NCBI GenBank assembly: GCA_009746045.1
Contig: RPFO01000620.1
Location: 1 to 46,813, forward strand
Length of the DNA: 46,813 nucleotides
Source: Mesostigma viride
Taxonomy: Eukaryota; Streptophyta; Mesostigmatophyceae; Mesostigmatales; Mesostigmataceae
Reading direction: 5' to 3'
Of the stretch, positions 10,529 through 19,793 are shown one piece after another. The position numbers and the translations under genes were made by a program. Under the pieces are notes generated by a model. It worked only from the letters and a program-made list of their open reading frames with translations. It did not search any database and was not told the DNA's origin. Each line of letters starts with the position of its first letter. Position 1 is the first letter of the stretch.

Positions 10529-11794
10529 ATGGCTACCTCCTCCGCCATCTCTGCTCCTCGCCAGCGTGGGCCGCACAGTGCTCCCAAAGTCAAGAAAACT
10601 CGCCACTTCAACATTCTTTTCCACCCAGTCACCGGCGAGCATGCATGCGAAGTCCACCTTCCTGAGGCTTCTCGCAGCGTTTTGAACGACATGATGGATC
10701 ACTACGAGACGAGCAACATCATGATGAACAAGAAGCGCATTCGCTGCGTCGGCTGCGACAAGATGAGGTCTCTCAAGCACTTCTGCGAGTTTGACGAGGA
10801 TTACAAGATGCGCAACAATCACAGCTTTTCCCCCTGCGACGGCCATTTCTGCGACTCGTGCGAGTACCTTCAGCAGAACAACATGCTGAAGAGCATCCCC
10901 ACGAAGGACTGCGCCAAGTGCAAGAAGCCGACTCGTGTGGATCTCCTCAAGATCGACTGCAACGGCAAGGCCGAGCACTGCATCAGCTGCTGGGACCCCG
11001 CATTCGAGCAGTTCGCGTTCGAGCACGAGCGGACGAAGAAGAGGTTCCCCGAGCTGCTCCAGATCTACCCGGATATGGAGGACACCGCCGAGTTCATCAA
11101 GTGGCCCACGCCAGGCACCTACACCGTCTCTGAGCCGAACTTTGCTCTCACCGGCCCCACCGACCCTGGCAAGGTCAACGTCAAGGTCGAGGAGCGCGAC
11201 CAGCCCTTTCTTCGCGGTGGCTACAAGAGGAAGCAGGAGGACACAAACGACTACCTGAGGTCTTGCGGGCTGTTCAACGACGCCATCAAGAAGCCCAAGG
11301 TCGACATCGAGAACTTCAAGAGCGACTTCACCAAGGAGATCTCCAGGATCAAGTGGGAGTGCGAGAAGCGCAACTATGTCTCCCACCTCAGCTTCGTCTC
11401 TTTCACGCTGTCCGAGTCCAACCTCACCAGCACCGTCACTCCCGGCACCAAGGAGTTCGAGCATCTGAAGAACAAGTTCTGCGGCGTCAAGGCTGCCAGC
11501 AAGCAGATGGGCTGCAACCACCAGTTGGACGTGCCCTCCAAGACCTGCAAGGTGTGCAACAAGAAGGCGCACTACCTCTTCACCGCCAACGGCCACAGCA
11601 TCGACAACGACGTCGTCTGCAGCGAGTGCGTCCTCGACACTCTGCGGGAGGCTGGCACCAAGAGTGTCTCCTGCCCCATCTGCGAGGGCAAGGACTCCAA
11701 GCACGACCTGTGCTTCCCGTTTTTCCGCTACGACTCCGCAGAGTCCTGCTATGCAGCTGTCATGAACCAACTGGCCGCCCCGCGTGCCCTGTAA
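10529..11794 (+). CDS. Double zinc-finger (RING-like) protein (intact A' copy)
   Basis: 421 residues. ATG at 10529 is chosen because the TATA box at 10444-10450 places the transcript start near 10470, inside the longer open frame that begins at 10439. The first metal cluster (about residues 70-135) has CVGC, CDGHFCDSC and CAKC; its His-x-Cys spacing departs from canonical RING. A second cluster near the C-terminus (about residues 330-400) has CKVC, NGH, CSEC and CPIC, closer to a RING. Between them are charged segments. The likely role is an E3 ligase-like or nucleic-acid-binding protein. The coding strand has strong GC3 bias, which also leaves a long empty antisense frame. Confidence 0.7.
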   Translation: MATSSAISAPRQRGPHSAPKVKKTRHFNILFHPVTGEHACEVHLPEASRSVLNDMMDHYETSNIMMNKKRIRCVGCDKMRSLKHFCEFDEDYKMRNNHSFSPCDGHFCDSCEYLQQNNMLKSIPTKDCAKCKKPTRVDLLKIDCNGKAEHCISCWDPAFEQFAFEHERTKKRFPELLQIYPDMEDTAEFIKWPTPGTYTVSEPNFALTGPTDPGKVNVKVEERDQPFLRGGYKRKQEDTNDYLRSCGLFNDAIKKPKVDIENFKSDFTKEISRIKWECEKRNYVSHLSFVSFTLSESNLTSTVTPGTKEFEHLKNKFCGVKAASKQMGCNHQLDVPSKTCKVCNKKAHYLFTANGHSIDNDVVCSECVLDTLREAGTKSVSCPICEGKDSKHDLCFPFFRYDSAESCYAAVMNQLAAPRAL

Positions 11795-12277
11795 ATAGTT
11801 CAGAGAATCTCTCTAGTCCCGTGGACTTGTGTACAATTAAAGAGTAATTATATTTTTAATGAAAACAATTCACACGAACATCATGTCTTATTTTCCATGC
11901 TTGCAATCAAAGTAAAATTAACAATTGCACACGTCCCAAGTGTCCAAATTTAATAATACTTAGCCGTTGAGACTTGGCAAAAATTTGAATTTGGCGCGGT
12001 TTTATATTTATACTTCTGGCGCCGTCACCACGGGGAATGGCACGTGCCACGTGGCAGAATCCCGTGGACGTGCACCGGTCCGTACTCGCGCCGCGCCGTT
12101 CCGTATTTGCGCCGCGCTTATCCACAGGACGCGCGCGTCGCGCTCGCGCCGCGCTTATCCACAGGACGCGGACCAATCCCGTGGCAGCTGTGGATATCCC
12201 TTCGTCTATTAAGTCGCGAGACGCAACAACTCTCGCAGCTATCCTCCTCTCCATCCACCACTACCACGAAAACAGCT
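11795..12277. promoter_or_regulatory. A' intergenic region upstream of F-box-like gene
   Basis: Mirror of 3796-4277. It holds the AT-rich 3' end of the zinc-finger gene (ATTAAA near 11837), ACTTAGCCG near 11957, GCCACGTGGC at 12046-12055, the duplicated GC-rich block, CCACGGGATTGG-type sequence in inverse orientation, and TATTAAG at about 12205. A single G indel in the run near 12033 distinguishes it from the left arm. Confidence 0.45.
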
Positions 12278-12892
12278 ATGGCTGACTCCGCGAAACCAGC
12301 TATGGCTGCCACCTTCGACAGCCTGCCTGCAGAAATCGTGCACCGCCTCGTGGAGCTCTCGTGGCCCAAACTGTGTGGAATCAACAAGGCCACGCAGGTC
12401 CAGTTTGAGAAGGTGAAAGAGGAAAAGACGATCGAAGCCACTGAGCTGCTGAATGCCATTGAGAAGGAGATTCAGATGCGCTCCCGCAGACGCCGAAGGA
12501 ACCCTGGCGAGCTGCGCCACATGACTTCATGCGATCTCAAGATGTGCAAGCGGTTGCTGATTGGCAAGAAGCCCTATATCTTTCTCCGTCAAGCGAAGAG
12601 GTGGGTCGCCGAGGCTCACTGCTACAGGAAGCATCTGGCGTGCCTTGCCCAGAATGTGTTTGACAAGATGTTCTGGGCTGTCATCGTCTTCGGACACGAC
12701 GCTGACCTTGTCGCTCACGAGTACATCAAGTCCGTGCCGGATCTCGAGAAGGAACGCACGGCAGAAGAGCACGGTCTCGAGCTCATCAATCGCATGAAGG
12801 AGGCGGTGCGCAAGGCCCTCGAGACAAGCGTGGCTCCTCACCACCGCCCCCCCGGATGCAGAAGATGGAGGAACTGTGCAATTGGGAGTTAG
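12278..12892 (+). CDS. F-box-like protein (A' copy), possible hidden C-terminal extension
   Basis: 204 residues in the open frame, with F-box-like LPAEIVHRLVELSW near the N-terminus. The frame ends in RRWRNCAIGS just after a run of seven C (12847-12853). In the frame reached by one extra base the sequence continues as MEELCNWELDVWKNQ... and CRECSLLKPSHERR to a TAA at 12994-12996, which looks more like natural protein and contains a Cys pair. Both arms carry the same run length, so this is either the true end or a systematic homopolymer miscall. AATAAA lies at 13057-13062. Confidence 0.6.
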   Translation: MADSAKPAMAATFDSLPAEIVHRLVELSWPKLCGINKATQVQFEKVKEEKTIEATELLNAIEKEIQMRSRRRRRNPGELRHMTSCDLKMCKRLLIGKKPYIFLRQAKRWVAEAHCYRKHLACLAQNVFDKMFWAVIVFGHDADLVAHEYIKSVPDLEKERTAEEHGLELINRMKEAVRKALETSVAPHHRPPGCRRWRNCAIGS

Positions 12893-13545
12893 ACGTGTGG
12901 AAGAACCAACTGGCCAATGGCTATGTCAGCTGCAGGGAGTGCAGCCTTTTGAAGCCAAGCCATGAACGGAGGAAGGCGCATGCGATGTACAAATAAGTAC
13001 TTCCACTCCTACATTGAGAAAAGGAGTGTTGAAATGATTACTGTATTTTATTTTCTAATAAAAGCGTTTACGTAAACAAAGAGTCCTCACATCTCATGCA
13101 TTATAAATAGGCCAATTAACAAATGCAATAGGTACGTAGCATATACTGAGCATACAAAACAGGGTGCAAGTGACAGAATTCAAAAAGACTTAGCCGTTTA
13201 GGAGCTACACTTACTAGCACGGCCCCCTTAGTGCCCAGGACTTGGTGAAAATTCGGGACTTTGCACAGAAACACGCCTAACGCCGCGCCGGTACTGCGTA
13301 CGACAGAAGTAAGGGCGTATGACACGGTGCTCGGGACTTGTGCAAATTTAATTACTGACAAAGTACGCGCACTTGACCAATGCTAATTACTGTCAAAGTA
13401 CCCACGGAGCGGTGCTAGGCACTGGGCCAATTGGCCCTTGCACAATGCATGCTCGGCCCCTAGCCGCAATGCAAAGGAATTTATTAAGAATGGGTGGGAT
13501 GAATTAAACTCCATAGCCGTCGACAGCAACTTGTAACGATCAAGG
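12893..13545. promoter_or_regulatory. A' intergenic region, mirror of 2528-3180
   Basis: AATAAA is at 13057-13062 and the palindrome GTTTACGTAAAC at about 13066-13077. ACTTAGCCG is near 13188, and GGGCCAATTGGCCC near 13423 precedes the coiled-coil gene. No gene was found. Confidence 0.4.
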
Positions 13546-14280
13546 ATGAAAGACAACCTTGCAATTCTCATGAATCGTGCCAGTTACGAGACGATTCTCA
13601 CGATATTCGGGAAGCGTCTCGACGATGATATTAAGTCGAAAGAGAGAGAGGTGAACGTTGCAGAGAGGGGTGTGAGGGCGGACAATCGTGACAAGAAACG
13701 TGCTTCAGACAGCAAGGCGCCTGCTGAAGATGCGAAGAATGACTCGTACGACCACTTTGATGTGTCCAAAATAATAGATGCAAAGATGGTCGACAATGTT
13801 GTTGAGCTCCTTGTGGAGTGGTTTTACACAGACGAGGAGAGGCAGAAGGCCAACCGCCAGGGCAAATCGCTCCAGCGTTTTGACTGGCTGCCAATCTCAA
13901 ATTTTGAGCCTGGATGCAACGAGATGATCATCAATTTCTGCAACACCTTCACTGGAACGCAGTCCGCCCAGTTTGCTAAGAAGTTTGGCACGAACCACGT
14001 TGCTATCAGAACGGCATGGATGGCTGTAATGCAGGAGAAGGCGGGGCAGGCGGAGGGGGGGAGCGAGCCTGCCTACAAGCGCACGAAGACCGAGCAGGTT
14101 TCGCGCGAGCGCACCCCTACAACCATTCCAAGCAAGCTCGGCGGGGAGAACCCCAAGAGCGCAGGCCACGGCCAGATGTTTGAGGATCCCCAGCGGGCTG
14201 CGATGGCCATCGGCCAAAATTTTTGCAGAGTGACCCCGTTTTCCTGGGGAATGGCCAGGCAGACATTAATAATAATATGA
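13546..14280 (+). pseudogene. Truncated copy of the acidic coiled-coil gene, cut at the A'/B junction
   Basis: The first about 223 residues match the intact gene at 1613-2527. At 14214/14215 the sequence switches to the outer end of arm B, and the frame adds about 20 unrelated residues (NFCRVTPFSWG...) before a stop at 14278-14280. The coiled coil and acidic tail are lost. One synonymous difference from the intact copy (GTC to GTA, near 14028) is visible. Confidence 0.8.
14214..14215. other. Junction between the two palindromes (A'/B breakpoint)
   Basis: Left of the junction, sequence matches A up to position 1859; right of it, sequence matches B' up to 31493. Comparing flanks (GGC then A in U1; T before CAAAAT in U2) shows no shared microhomology, so the join is blunt. 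It lies two bases from the self-complementary CGATGGCCATCG. Confidence 0.85.
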
Positions 14281-14383
14281 ATTACCCTAATTCCTAGAAC
14301 TCATTGTCATGGAGAACATCATGCCTTTATTAATTCAATTGCCATGGTAGGTCATTATCATGGCTATCAAGTAGCCACTTATG

Positions 14384-14926
14384 TCACCAGCCAGCAAACA
14401 TTGCATTAAAATCCAGGGGGGTGCTGGGGTCAAACAACATCCCCTGCATCGTCCCCTGGCCAATTATGGGAGGAGGGAAAACGGCCTCCATCACCCCGTG
14501 CAGGCGCAAGTGCATCGACCACAACTCCAGCATTTCCTCTCGCGTCACGGGAACGTGCCCCCCTGCTGGCAGGTTACGAGTAGACGAAAATGTGGCAGCC
14601 ATCGCCTTGACCGCATCGTCGCAGCCTGTGTTCAGACTGGTCACCTGGACGAGCTCCTGTTCGCCGCTGTCCCACGTGATGTGAAACAGCAGGATGCGTC
14701 CTCCATCCTCTGTCACGGGGCCGAGGCACGCGTCGTGGATCGCGTGAACGGGGGATTCATTGTCGACATCGCTCAGGCGCTGTTCGAATTCGCCATGCTC
14801 GCGACAGACGCGCCTCAGCGACGTCCTGGCATCACGCAGTCGATTCGCGAGCTGGCTGCACGCGACGTGCAAGCTTTCAACCATCGCCATCGCCTCGGCC
14901 CCTGCGTTAGTAGGCCTGGGATTCAT
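14384..14926 (-). CDS. Unknown 180-residue protein (arm B outer gene)
   Basis: Identical to the B' copy at 30782-31324; described there. AATAAA for it lies at about 14326-14331 on the minus strand. Confidence 0.6.
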   Translation of the reverse strand: MNPRPTNAGAEAMAMVESLHVACSQLANRLRDARTSLRRVCREHGEFEQRLSDVDNESPVHAIHDACLGPVTEDGGRILLFHITWDSGEQELVQVTSLNTGCDDAVKAMAATFSSTRNLPAGGHVPVTREEMLELWSMHLRLHGVMEAVFPPPIIGQGTMQGMLFDPSTPLDFNAMFAGW

Positions 14927-15059
14927 GGCGTCGTTGTCGGATATTGCGTGAGTTTTGTCGACGAAAATGGAAAGGGGAGACGATGGCAATGCGTGGGAAG
15001 ACGTCGACGCAATATAAACGCGTTCCAGACGCTGGCGTTACGTCCTAACCGTCTCCTGT

Positions 15060-15420
15060 CCGCTGGCATGGACGTAATGACCTGGAAATGCATCGGTTGA
15101 CAGACAGCAATGCCGAACTCTGCTCGCTTTTTCGATGTCGAAATTTAGTATCTACGCGTTTGGGGCGATGCCCCGGATCGCATGCGTCAATAAATCGTTA
15201 AATATCCTTAAATATCCAATCGTGTGCCCCTTCTCCGTGCCAGGCGACCATTGCTTTCGTTATATATCCATTTGCTGCACTGGCGAGCTTCGTGCATCTC
15301 GTCTATTGTGCCGTCGCCACATGGCACGAAATGTACTATACATGCGCCCTGGTACAGTGATATCGCCTGTCGTCGCGCACTTTTCTTGTCTCTAGGCCTT
15401 TTTCGAGTCGAAATCGCCTA
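15060..15420. other. No gene seen
   Basis: This is moderately AT-rich sequence upstream of the 180-residue gene. It has a short repeated AAATATCCTTAAATATCC word near 15197 and an ACTTAGC-like word (CGCCTAAGTCC) near 15414. Open frames are short and have no protein-like composition. Confidence 0.3.
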
Positions 15421-15429
15421 AGTCCTTGG

Positions 15430-15930
15430 CCTCGGCGAGCAGTCTGAGGGCCTAGGGCGCGTGCGACGCGTCGTGGGGCGTCGATACTACAGGCGTGGTA
15501 CGGCGGGGCACGGGAACTAAGCGTACCACGTCGTACCGTCCGACAACGTGACCAGACTGCGCGGGGCGCGGGGAATTAACGGGGCGTACATGGAATCGTA
15601 CTTCAGACGATACGGAATTACTTCAAAGTACGGTGTACTACGCCGTACCGCCCTGCAACGCGTCAGATCTGCGCGGGGCGCGGGGAATCAACTTGACGTA
15701 CAGGGAACTTTACTTCAGACGCTACGGATCTACTTCGAAGTACTCCAAACTAGCCGACGTAAGTTTGAAGTACGGAAACCCACGTTGTACTAGTTTGTAT
15801 TACCTAACTGGCCAGTGACGTAAGTTTGAAGTACGGAAACCCACGTTGTACTAGTTTGTACTACCCAACTGACTAGTTACGTAAGTTTGAAGTACGGAAA
15901 CCCACGTTGTACTAGTTTGTACTACGCCAC
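15430..15930. repeat. GTAC-rich tandem repeat region
   Basis: Two imperfect copies of a block containing GCGCGGGGCGCGGGGAAT and TTACTTCAGACG occur between about 15555 and 15760. Three copies of an about 61-bp unit beginning GTAAGTTTGAAGTACGGAAA follow, at about 15760-15930. The tetranucleotide GTAC is strikingly dense throughout. There is no coding evidence. The mirror is about 29790-30290. Confidence 0.7.
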
Positions 15931-15960
15931 ACGTGTCCCAGCCATCGCGCGAGACGTCTG

Positions 15961-16259
15961 CCACGTGTCGGTCATCGACGGTGCCACGTGTCGGTCATCG
16001 ACGGTGCCACGTGTCGGTCATCGACGGTGCCACGTGTCAGTCATCGACGGTGCCACGTGTCGGTCATCGACGGTGCCACGTGTCGGTCATCGACGGTGCC
16101 ACGCGTCGGTCATCGACGGTGCCACGTGTCGGTCATCGACGGTGCCACGTGTCGGTCATCGACGGTGCCACGTGTCAGTCATCGACGGTGCCACGTGTCG
16201 GTCATCGACGGTGCCACGTGTCGGTCATCGACGGTGCCACGTGTCGGTCATCGCGTGAC
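15961..16259. repeat. 23-bp tandem repeat, 13 copies, each with CACGTG
   Basis: Thirteen contiguous copies contain CCACGTGTCGGTCATCGACG. Copy 7 has ACGCG in place of ACGTG, and copies 4 and 10 have CAG in place of CGG. There are no spacers. CACGTG is the core E-box/G-box bound by bHLH or bZIP factors, so a clustered factor-binding or enhancer array is plausible. The mirror array in B' also has 13 copies. Confidence 0.9.
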
Positions 16260-16484
16260 GGCGCGGGTCATCGCCGGGTCCGAGGACGTCTATAGGACTT
16301 AGCCGATTTCGGTCGCGAGGCCGCGGGTCCTACCTAGTGCATGATGGGCGCGCGTGGGATGACTCGTTGAGCAAGACAAGAGGGTTCCTTTATTCATAAT
16401 TAAATAGTGCATTACATGACGAGGCTCTCGTTTCGAGCCTCCAATAGGAGGAGCTTGGTAGGGCTGTCCACCCCTAAGTTCCCA

Positions 16485-17200
16485 CTAAAAATCCGACAGG
16501 TCGTCATCGTCCTCGGACTCGTCCAGGGTACCGTCAGAATCGCGGTTCCAGCCTGGATTCCAGTCGTCGTCCTCGTCGAACGGGTCAAAGTGCTCGTCGA
16601 ACATGAGATCGATAACGTCCCCCTCGGAGCGTTCGCGGATGAGCTTGCACTTCTTGTCACAGGCCGCGGAGGGGTGGCCGAAGTCCCTGAGGACCTGCTC
16701 GCCGGCCTCTTCGGCGATCTGGTAATCGCAGACGCGCGCGTAGTCCATGCGCCACTCGAAGAACCCGTCGTGTTCGCGGCAGCGCTTGCAGAGGATGTCG
16801 CATTCCTCTCCCCCGTGGAAATGCCGCTTGACCCGCATGAGCGCCACGCGCGTCGTCCTGCGCCCGCACCGTCGGCAATGAGCGTGGGGCCTTTTAAACA
16901 GCTTGCGAGGCCGGATCGGGTCGCGACGGGCCGCGGCGGCCTGCTTGTGGGTCAGGTAAGAATCGTCTCCCTCGCGCGGCTTTCGGGGCGCCCCGGGCGC
17001 CTGGGGAACCGTGTCGGCCTGCGGGGGGCGCGGACAGCACGCGAGGGAAGAATGCACGATCGAGGTCAGCGAGAGAAACAGGACAAGCGGACACGCGAAC
17101 AGACTCGGGGAAGAATGGCGGACAGAGAGAGAGTCCTCGCGCCCTCAATTCTTACCTGGACGACCGCGCCGGACACCGGGGAGGAATTGGGAGTGGCCAT
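16485..17200 (-). CDS. Zinc-ribbon protein with acidic tail, spliced (arm B copy)
   Basis: Exon 1 is 17156-17200, the intron 17019-17155 and exon 2 16485-17018. It encodes the same 192-residue protein as 28509-29224 except Arg for Lys in the KLFKxPH segment. Seven nucleotide differences separate the copies (16830, 16835, 16844, 16891, 16893, 16896, 16950), of which six are synonymous. Confidence 0.7.
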
Positions 17201-17429
17201 TTGGGGGAAGATTTCGGGAGATGGGGAGAGGGCTTTCGAGGCCGTGTCTCGAGTGAGAGCTCGTTGCGTGGGATGCCCGGACAGAGTGGGTGTCCCGTTT
17301 ATGTAGTGGCGACGGGCTCCCACGGACGGCCAGGATGATCCTCCGATCCACGGTGTGCCAATCACTCTGCCTGCGCCGCGCCGACCGATCCGATCGGACG
17401 CCTGCTCGTATCCTATTGGTGGATACTCC

Positions 17430-18260
17430 AAGCGCCGCGCCAGAGACGGGTGTACCCTCTGTTCCACCCTCCCTTTTTGCCCTCTTCACCCCCTTTTTTG
17501 ACCCCCGAAAACCCCCTTCCCGACCCCCGAGAAAGCCCTGTTCCGGTGTTCCGGCCCACCCCCCCTGGGCCGGTATCATTTGAAAAAAAAAATTTTCTGG
17601 GACCGAAATCCTTCGTTTTGGACTTAGCCGTTTTCGGCCTCTCCTCTTCCCCTTTCTCTCTCTCCCTCTCCTTTCTCTCTCCCTCTCCTTTCTCTCTCCT
17701 CTCCCTCTCTCTTCTCCCCTCTCTTCCCGTCCCTATATATCCAGGGGTATAGGGTTCTATTTATTTATTTTTCCTATAAAATCAGTTTTAGAAAAGATAC
17801 CGGCACGCCATCCCGGAAATAGGATATATAAGACGGTGTCCTATTCACGCCCCACGGTTAAATAGGACGAATAGCCGCCTATATATACCGTTCCTATTCC
17901 CGGAGGGGGCGTGCTGGTATCATTTATAAAACTGATTTTATAGGAAAAATAAATAAATAGAACCCTATACCCTGGATATGTAAAGACGGGAAGGGAGAGG
18001 AGAGAGAGGGGAGAGGGAAGAGAGAGGGAAGAGAGAGAGAGGAGGCCGAAATCGGCTAAGTCCAAAACGAAGGATTTTGGCCCCAGAAAATTTTTTTTTT
18101 CAGATGATACCGGCCCAGGGGGGGTGGGCCGGAACACCGGAACAGGCCTTTTTCGGGGTCGGGAAGGGGGTTTTCGGGGGTCAAAAAAGGGGGTGAAGAG
18201 GGCAAAAAGGGAGGGTGGAACAGAGGGATGCACCCTTTCGGGCCGAATCGGCGCGGCGCT
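17430..18260. repeat. 0.83 kb fold-back element, copy 1
   Basis: Inverted arms of about 390 bp run inward from AGCGCCGCGCC at both ends. In order they carry a pyrimidine-rich tract with CTGTTCCACCCTCC, a GGCCCACC/CCTGGGCC block, ACTTAGCCG (17622-17630, mirrored 18053-18061), a long CT (or GA) tract, and AAATAAATAG. The centre (about 17824-17885) has facing TATATAAG and CTATATATA boxes and an about 14-bp loop. No ORF is credible. CCAAT-type boxes stand outside each end, as if promoters pointed inward. Confidence 0.85.
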
Positions 18261-18623
18261 CCGAGTATCCTCCAATCGGATCGCTCCGTTCGGCGGGAGA
18301 TCCACGGGGCGGATGTGAACCGCACCTCTCTTCTGGCGCCGTACTCCTAGTATCCACCAATGAAAGGCGCGCGTACTACCGAGTGACCGGGACGGACCTA
18401 GACGGTGACGGATGTAAGCATAAGGCACGTGGCGTCAACGCGCACGGACGCGCCCGGATAGCGGGCTTGGGACTTGGCCGAATTCGCGGGTCCGCGGTCC
18501 TAGCTATGCGCATCTAGCTACCGTGGGAACATGATGGGACTCATTGAATAGGGTTCATACACTCTTTTATTCATAAATAGGCGGGTTAAAGCACGTATCT
18601 CCTATCTACCCTGGCTATCTACC

Positions 18624-19793
18624 TCACGCGGCGCGCGCGTCGGCGAGGACGCGGGCCGGGGACACGCCGTCCTCGTGGTATACGGCGGGCACGCCGCGGC
18701 TGGGCGGGATGGAGCTGATGCACACGGCGCGCACCCAGGTGGACCCGTCCGTCCTCCGCTCGTACTCCAGGAACACGTTGGCATTTGGCCGCTTGGAAAG
18801 GCCGGCCCGACGCGCCTCGTGCGAGGACAGGATCGCAGCGAGCGGAGTGCGAGCGAAGTCCCTCAGTGGGACGAGTCCGATCGTGCGCCCCGGCCGGCCG
18901 GCGTGGCGAAAGGTGCGGTACACAGTGCCGTCCGGCGCGGTCGCCGGCTCGCTCAGCCAGTAGTCGGCCCCGACGCCGACTTCGTATGACGGGATCACTT
19001 CCACGAACTTCCCCGCGGAGTCGACCCAGCGCGTGCGGCCCTTGGCGTCGTCCTGTCTGCGCACGGTCGGGTCGCGCGCCACGTGCGCGAACACGGACGA
19101 GGCCAGGTGTCGCTTGGTCAGGGGGCCGAATGCGGGCCAGTCCTTGACGCGGTCGGAAAAGTTGGGAAACTCGCTGCCGTCCGTCGTCATCTCGGCGGCG
19201 GGCCGCTTCTTGGTCGCGGGACGAGGGGCGGGCGCGGGACGAGGCGCGGGCGCGGGCGCCGGCGTGGGCGGGAGGACGGTGTCGGAGCCCTGCGCCCACG
19301 TGCCCGTTTCGTGGGACGGCGAGGCGGGGAAGCCGTAGGCGTCCGCGAACGAGCTGACCGGCGCGCTGTGCTTGAGCGGGCCGACCACTTGGCTGGAGGC
19401 GTCGGTGATGTCCGCCAGCAGGAGGTACGTCCACGGCCCCACTCGCGCGCCTTCGGGGGGCGGGGGAGGCGCGGCGACGAACGCGGTGTCCGCGGGGCTG
19501 TCCGGGGTCGATTCGCCGCCGGACGCCGCCCCGGCGCAGTCCGGGTCGATCTCGTCGAGCGTCGGGAAGCTTCCCCATCCCAAGCCCTCCATGATGTCCA
19601 CGTCCTGCATGGCGCGGATGCGAGCATAAGATGCGCGAGTGTGTTAGAGGGAAGAATTCGAGGGGCCAGACATGCGCGAGGATGGCTAGATGGGGGAAGA
19701 ATGCATATAGCTCACCTTTTCGGGGAACAGGCGCAGGATGTCGAAGGACAGTTCGGAGAGGCAGCGCAGGTCGGGCGTCTGTGCGGAATCCAT
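18624..19793 (-). CDS. Spliced protein sharing a C-terminal domain with the SET protein (arm B copy)
   Basis: Exon 1 is 19716-19793, the intron 19605-19715 and exon 2 18624-19604. The product is identical to the B' copy at 25915-27084. One substitution is visible in the intron next to the acceptor (near 19612). Confidence 0.7.

Larger units (their letters stand above)
1859..14214. repeat. Palindrome 1: 12.36 kb inverted repeat, arms A and A', zero spacer
   Basis: Left arm 1859-8034 is the reverse complement of right arm 8035-14214. Paired coordinates sum to 16069 at the centre and 16073 at the outer edge, so net indel difference is only four bases. The hinge reads TCAGAACGTTCTGA with its axis between 8034 and 8035 and no spacer. 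Seen differences are single-base homopolymer indels (for example 5238-5241 against five C near 10830, and a missing T near 7481) and a few substitutions (near 2044, 2926 and 3298). The outer edge sits beside the self-complementary CGATGGCCATCG (1861-1872, 14201-14212). Confidence 0.95.

Noticed and set aside
10415-11770. 451-residue open frame antisense to the double zinc-finger gene
   Set aside because: It is an exact antisense shadow produced by strong GC3 bias. The sense strand has Cys/His clusters, a TATA box and a correct start, while the antisense protein is Leu/Val/Ala low complexity.
15961-16259. CRISPR array
   Set aside because: The 23-bp units are contiguous with no unique spacers, and the context is eukaryotic-type.
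18124-18517. Small open frames across fold-back element copy 1
   Set aside because: The same low-complexity phrases appear in every copy and orientation, with no start context or domain.
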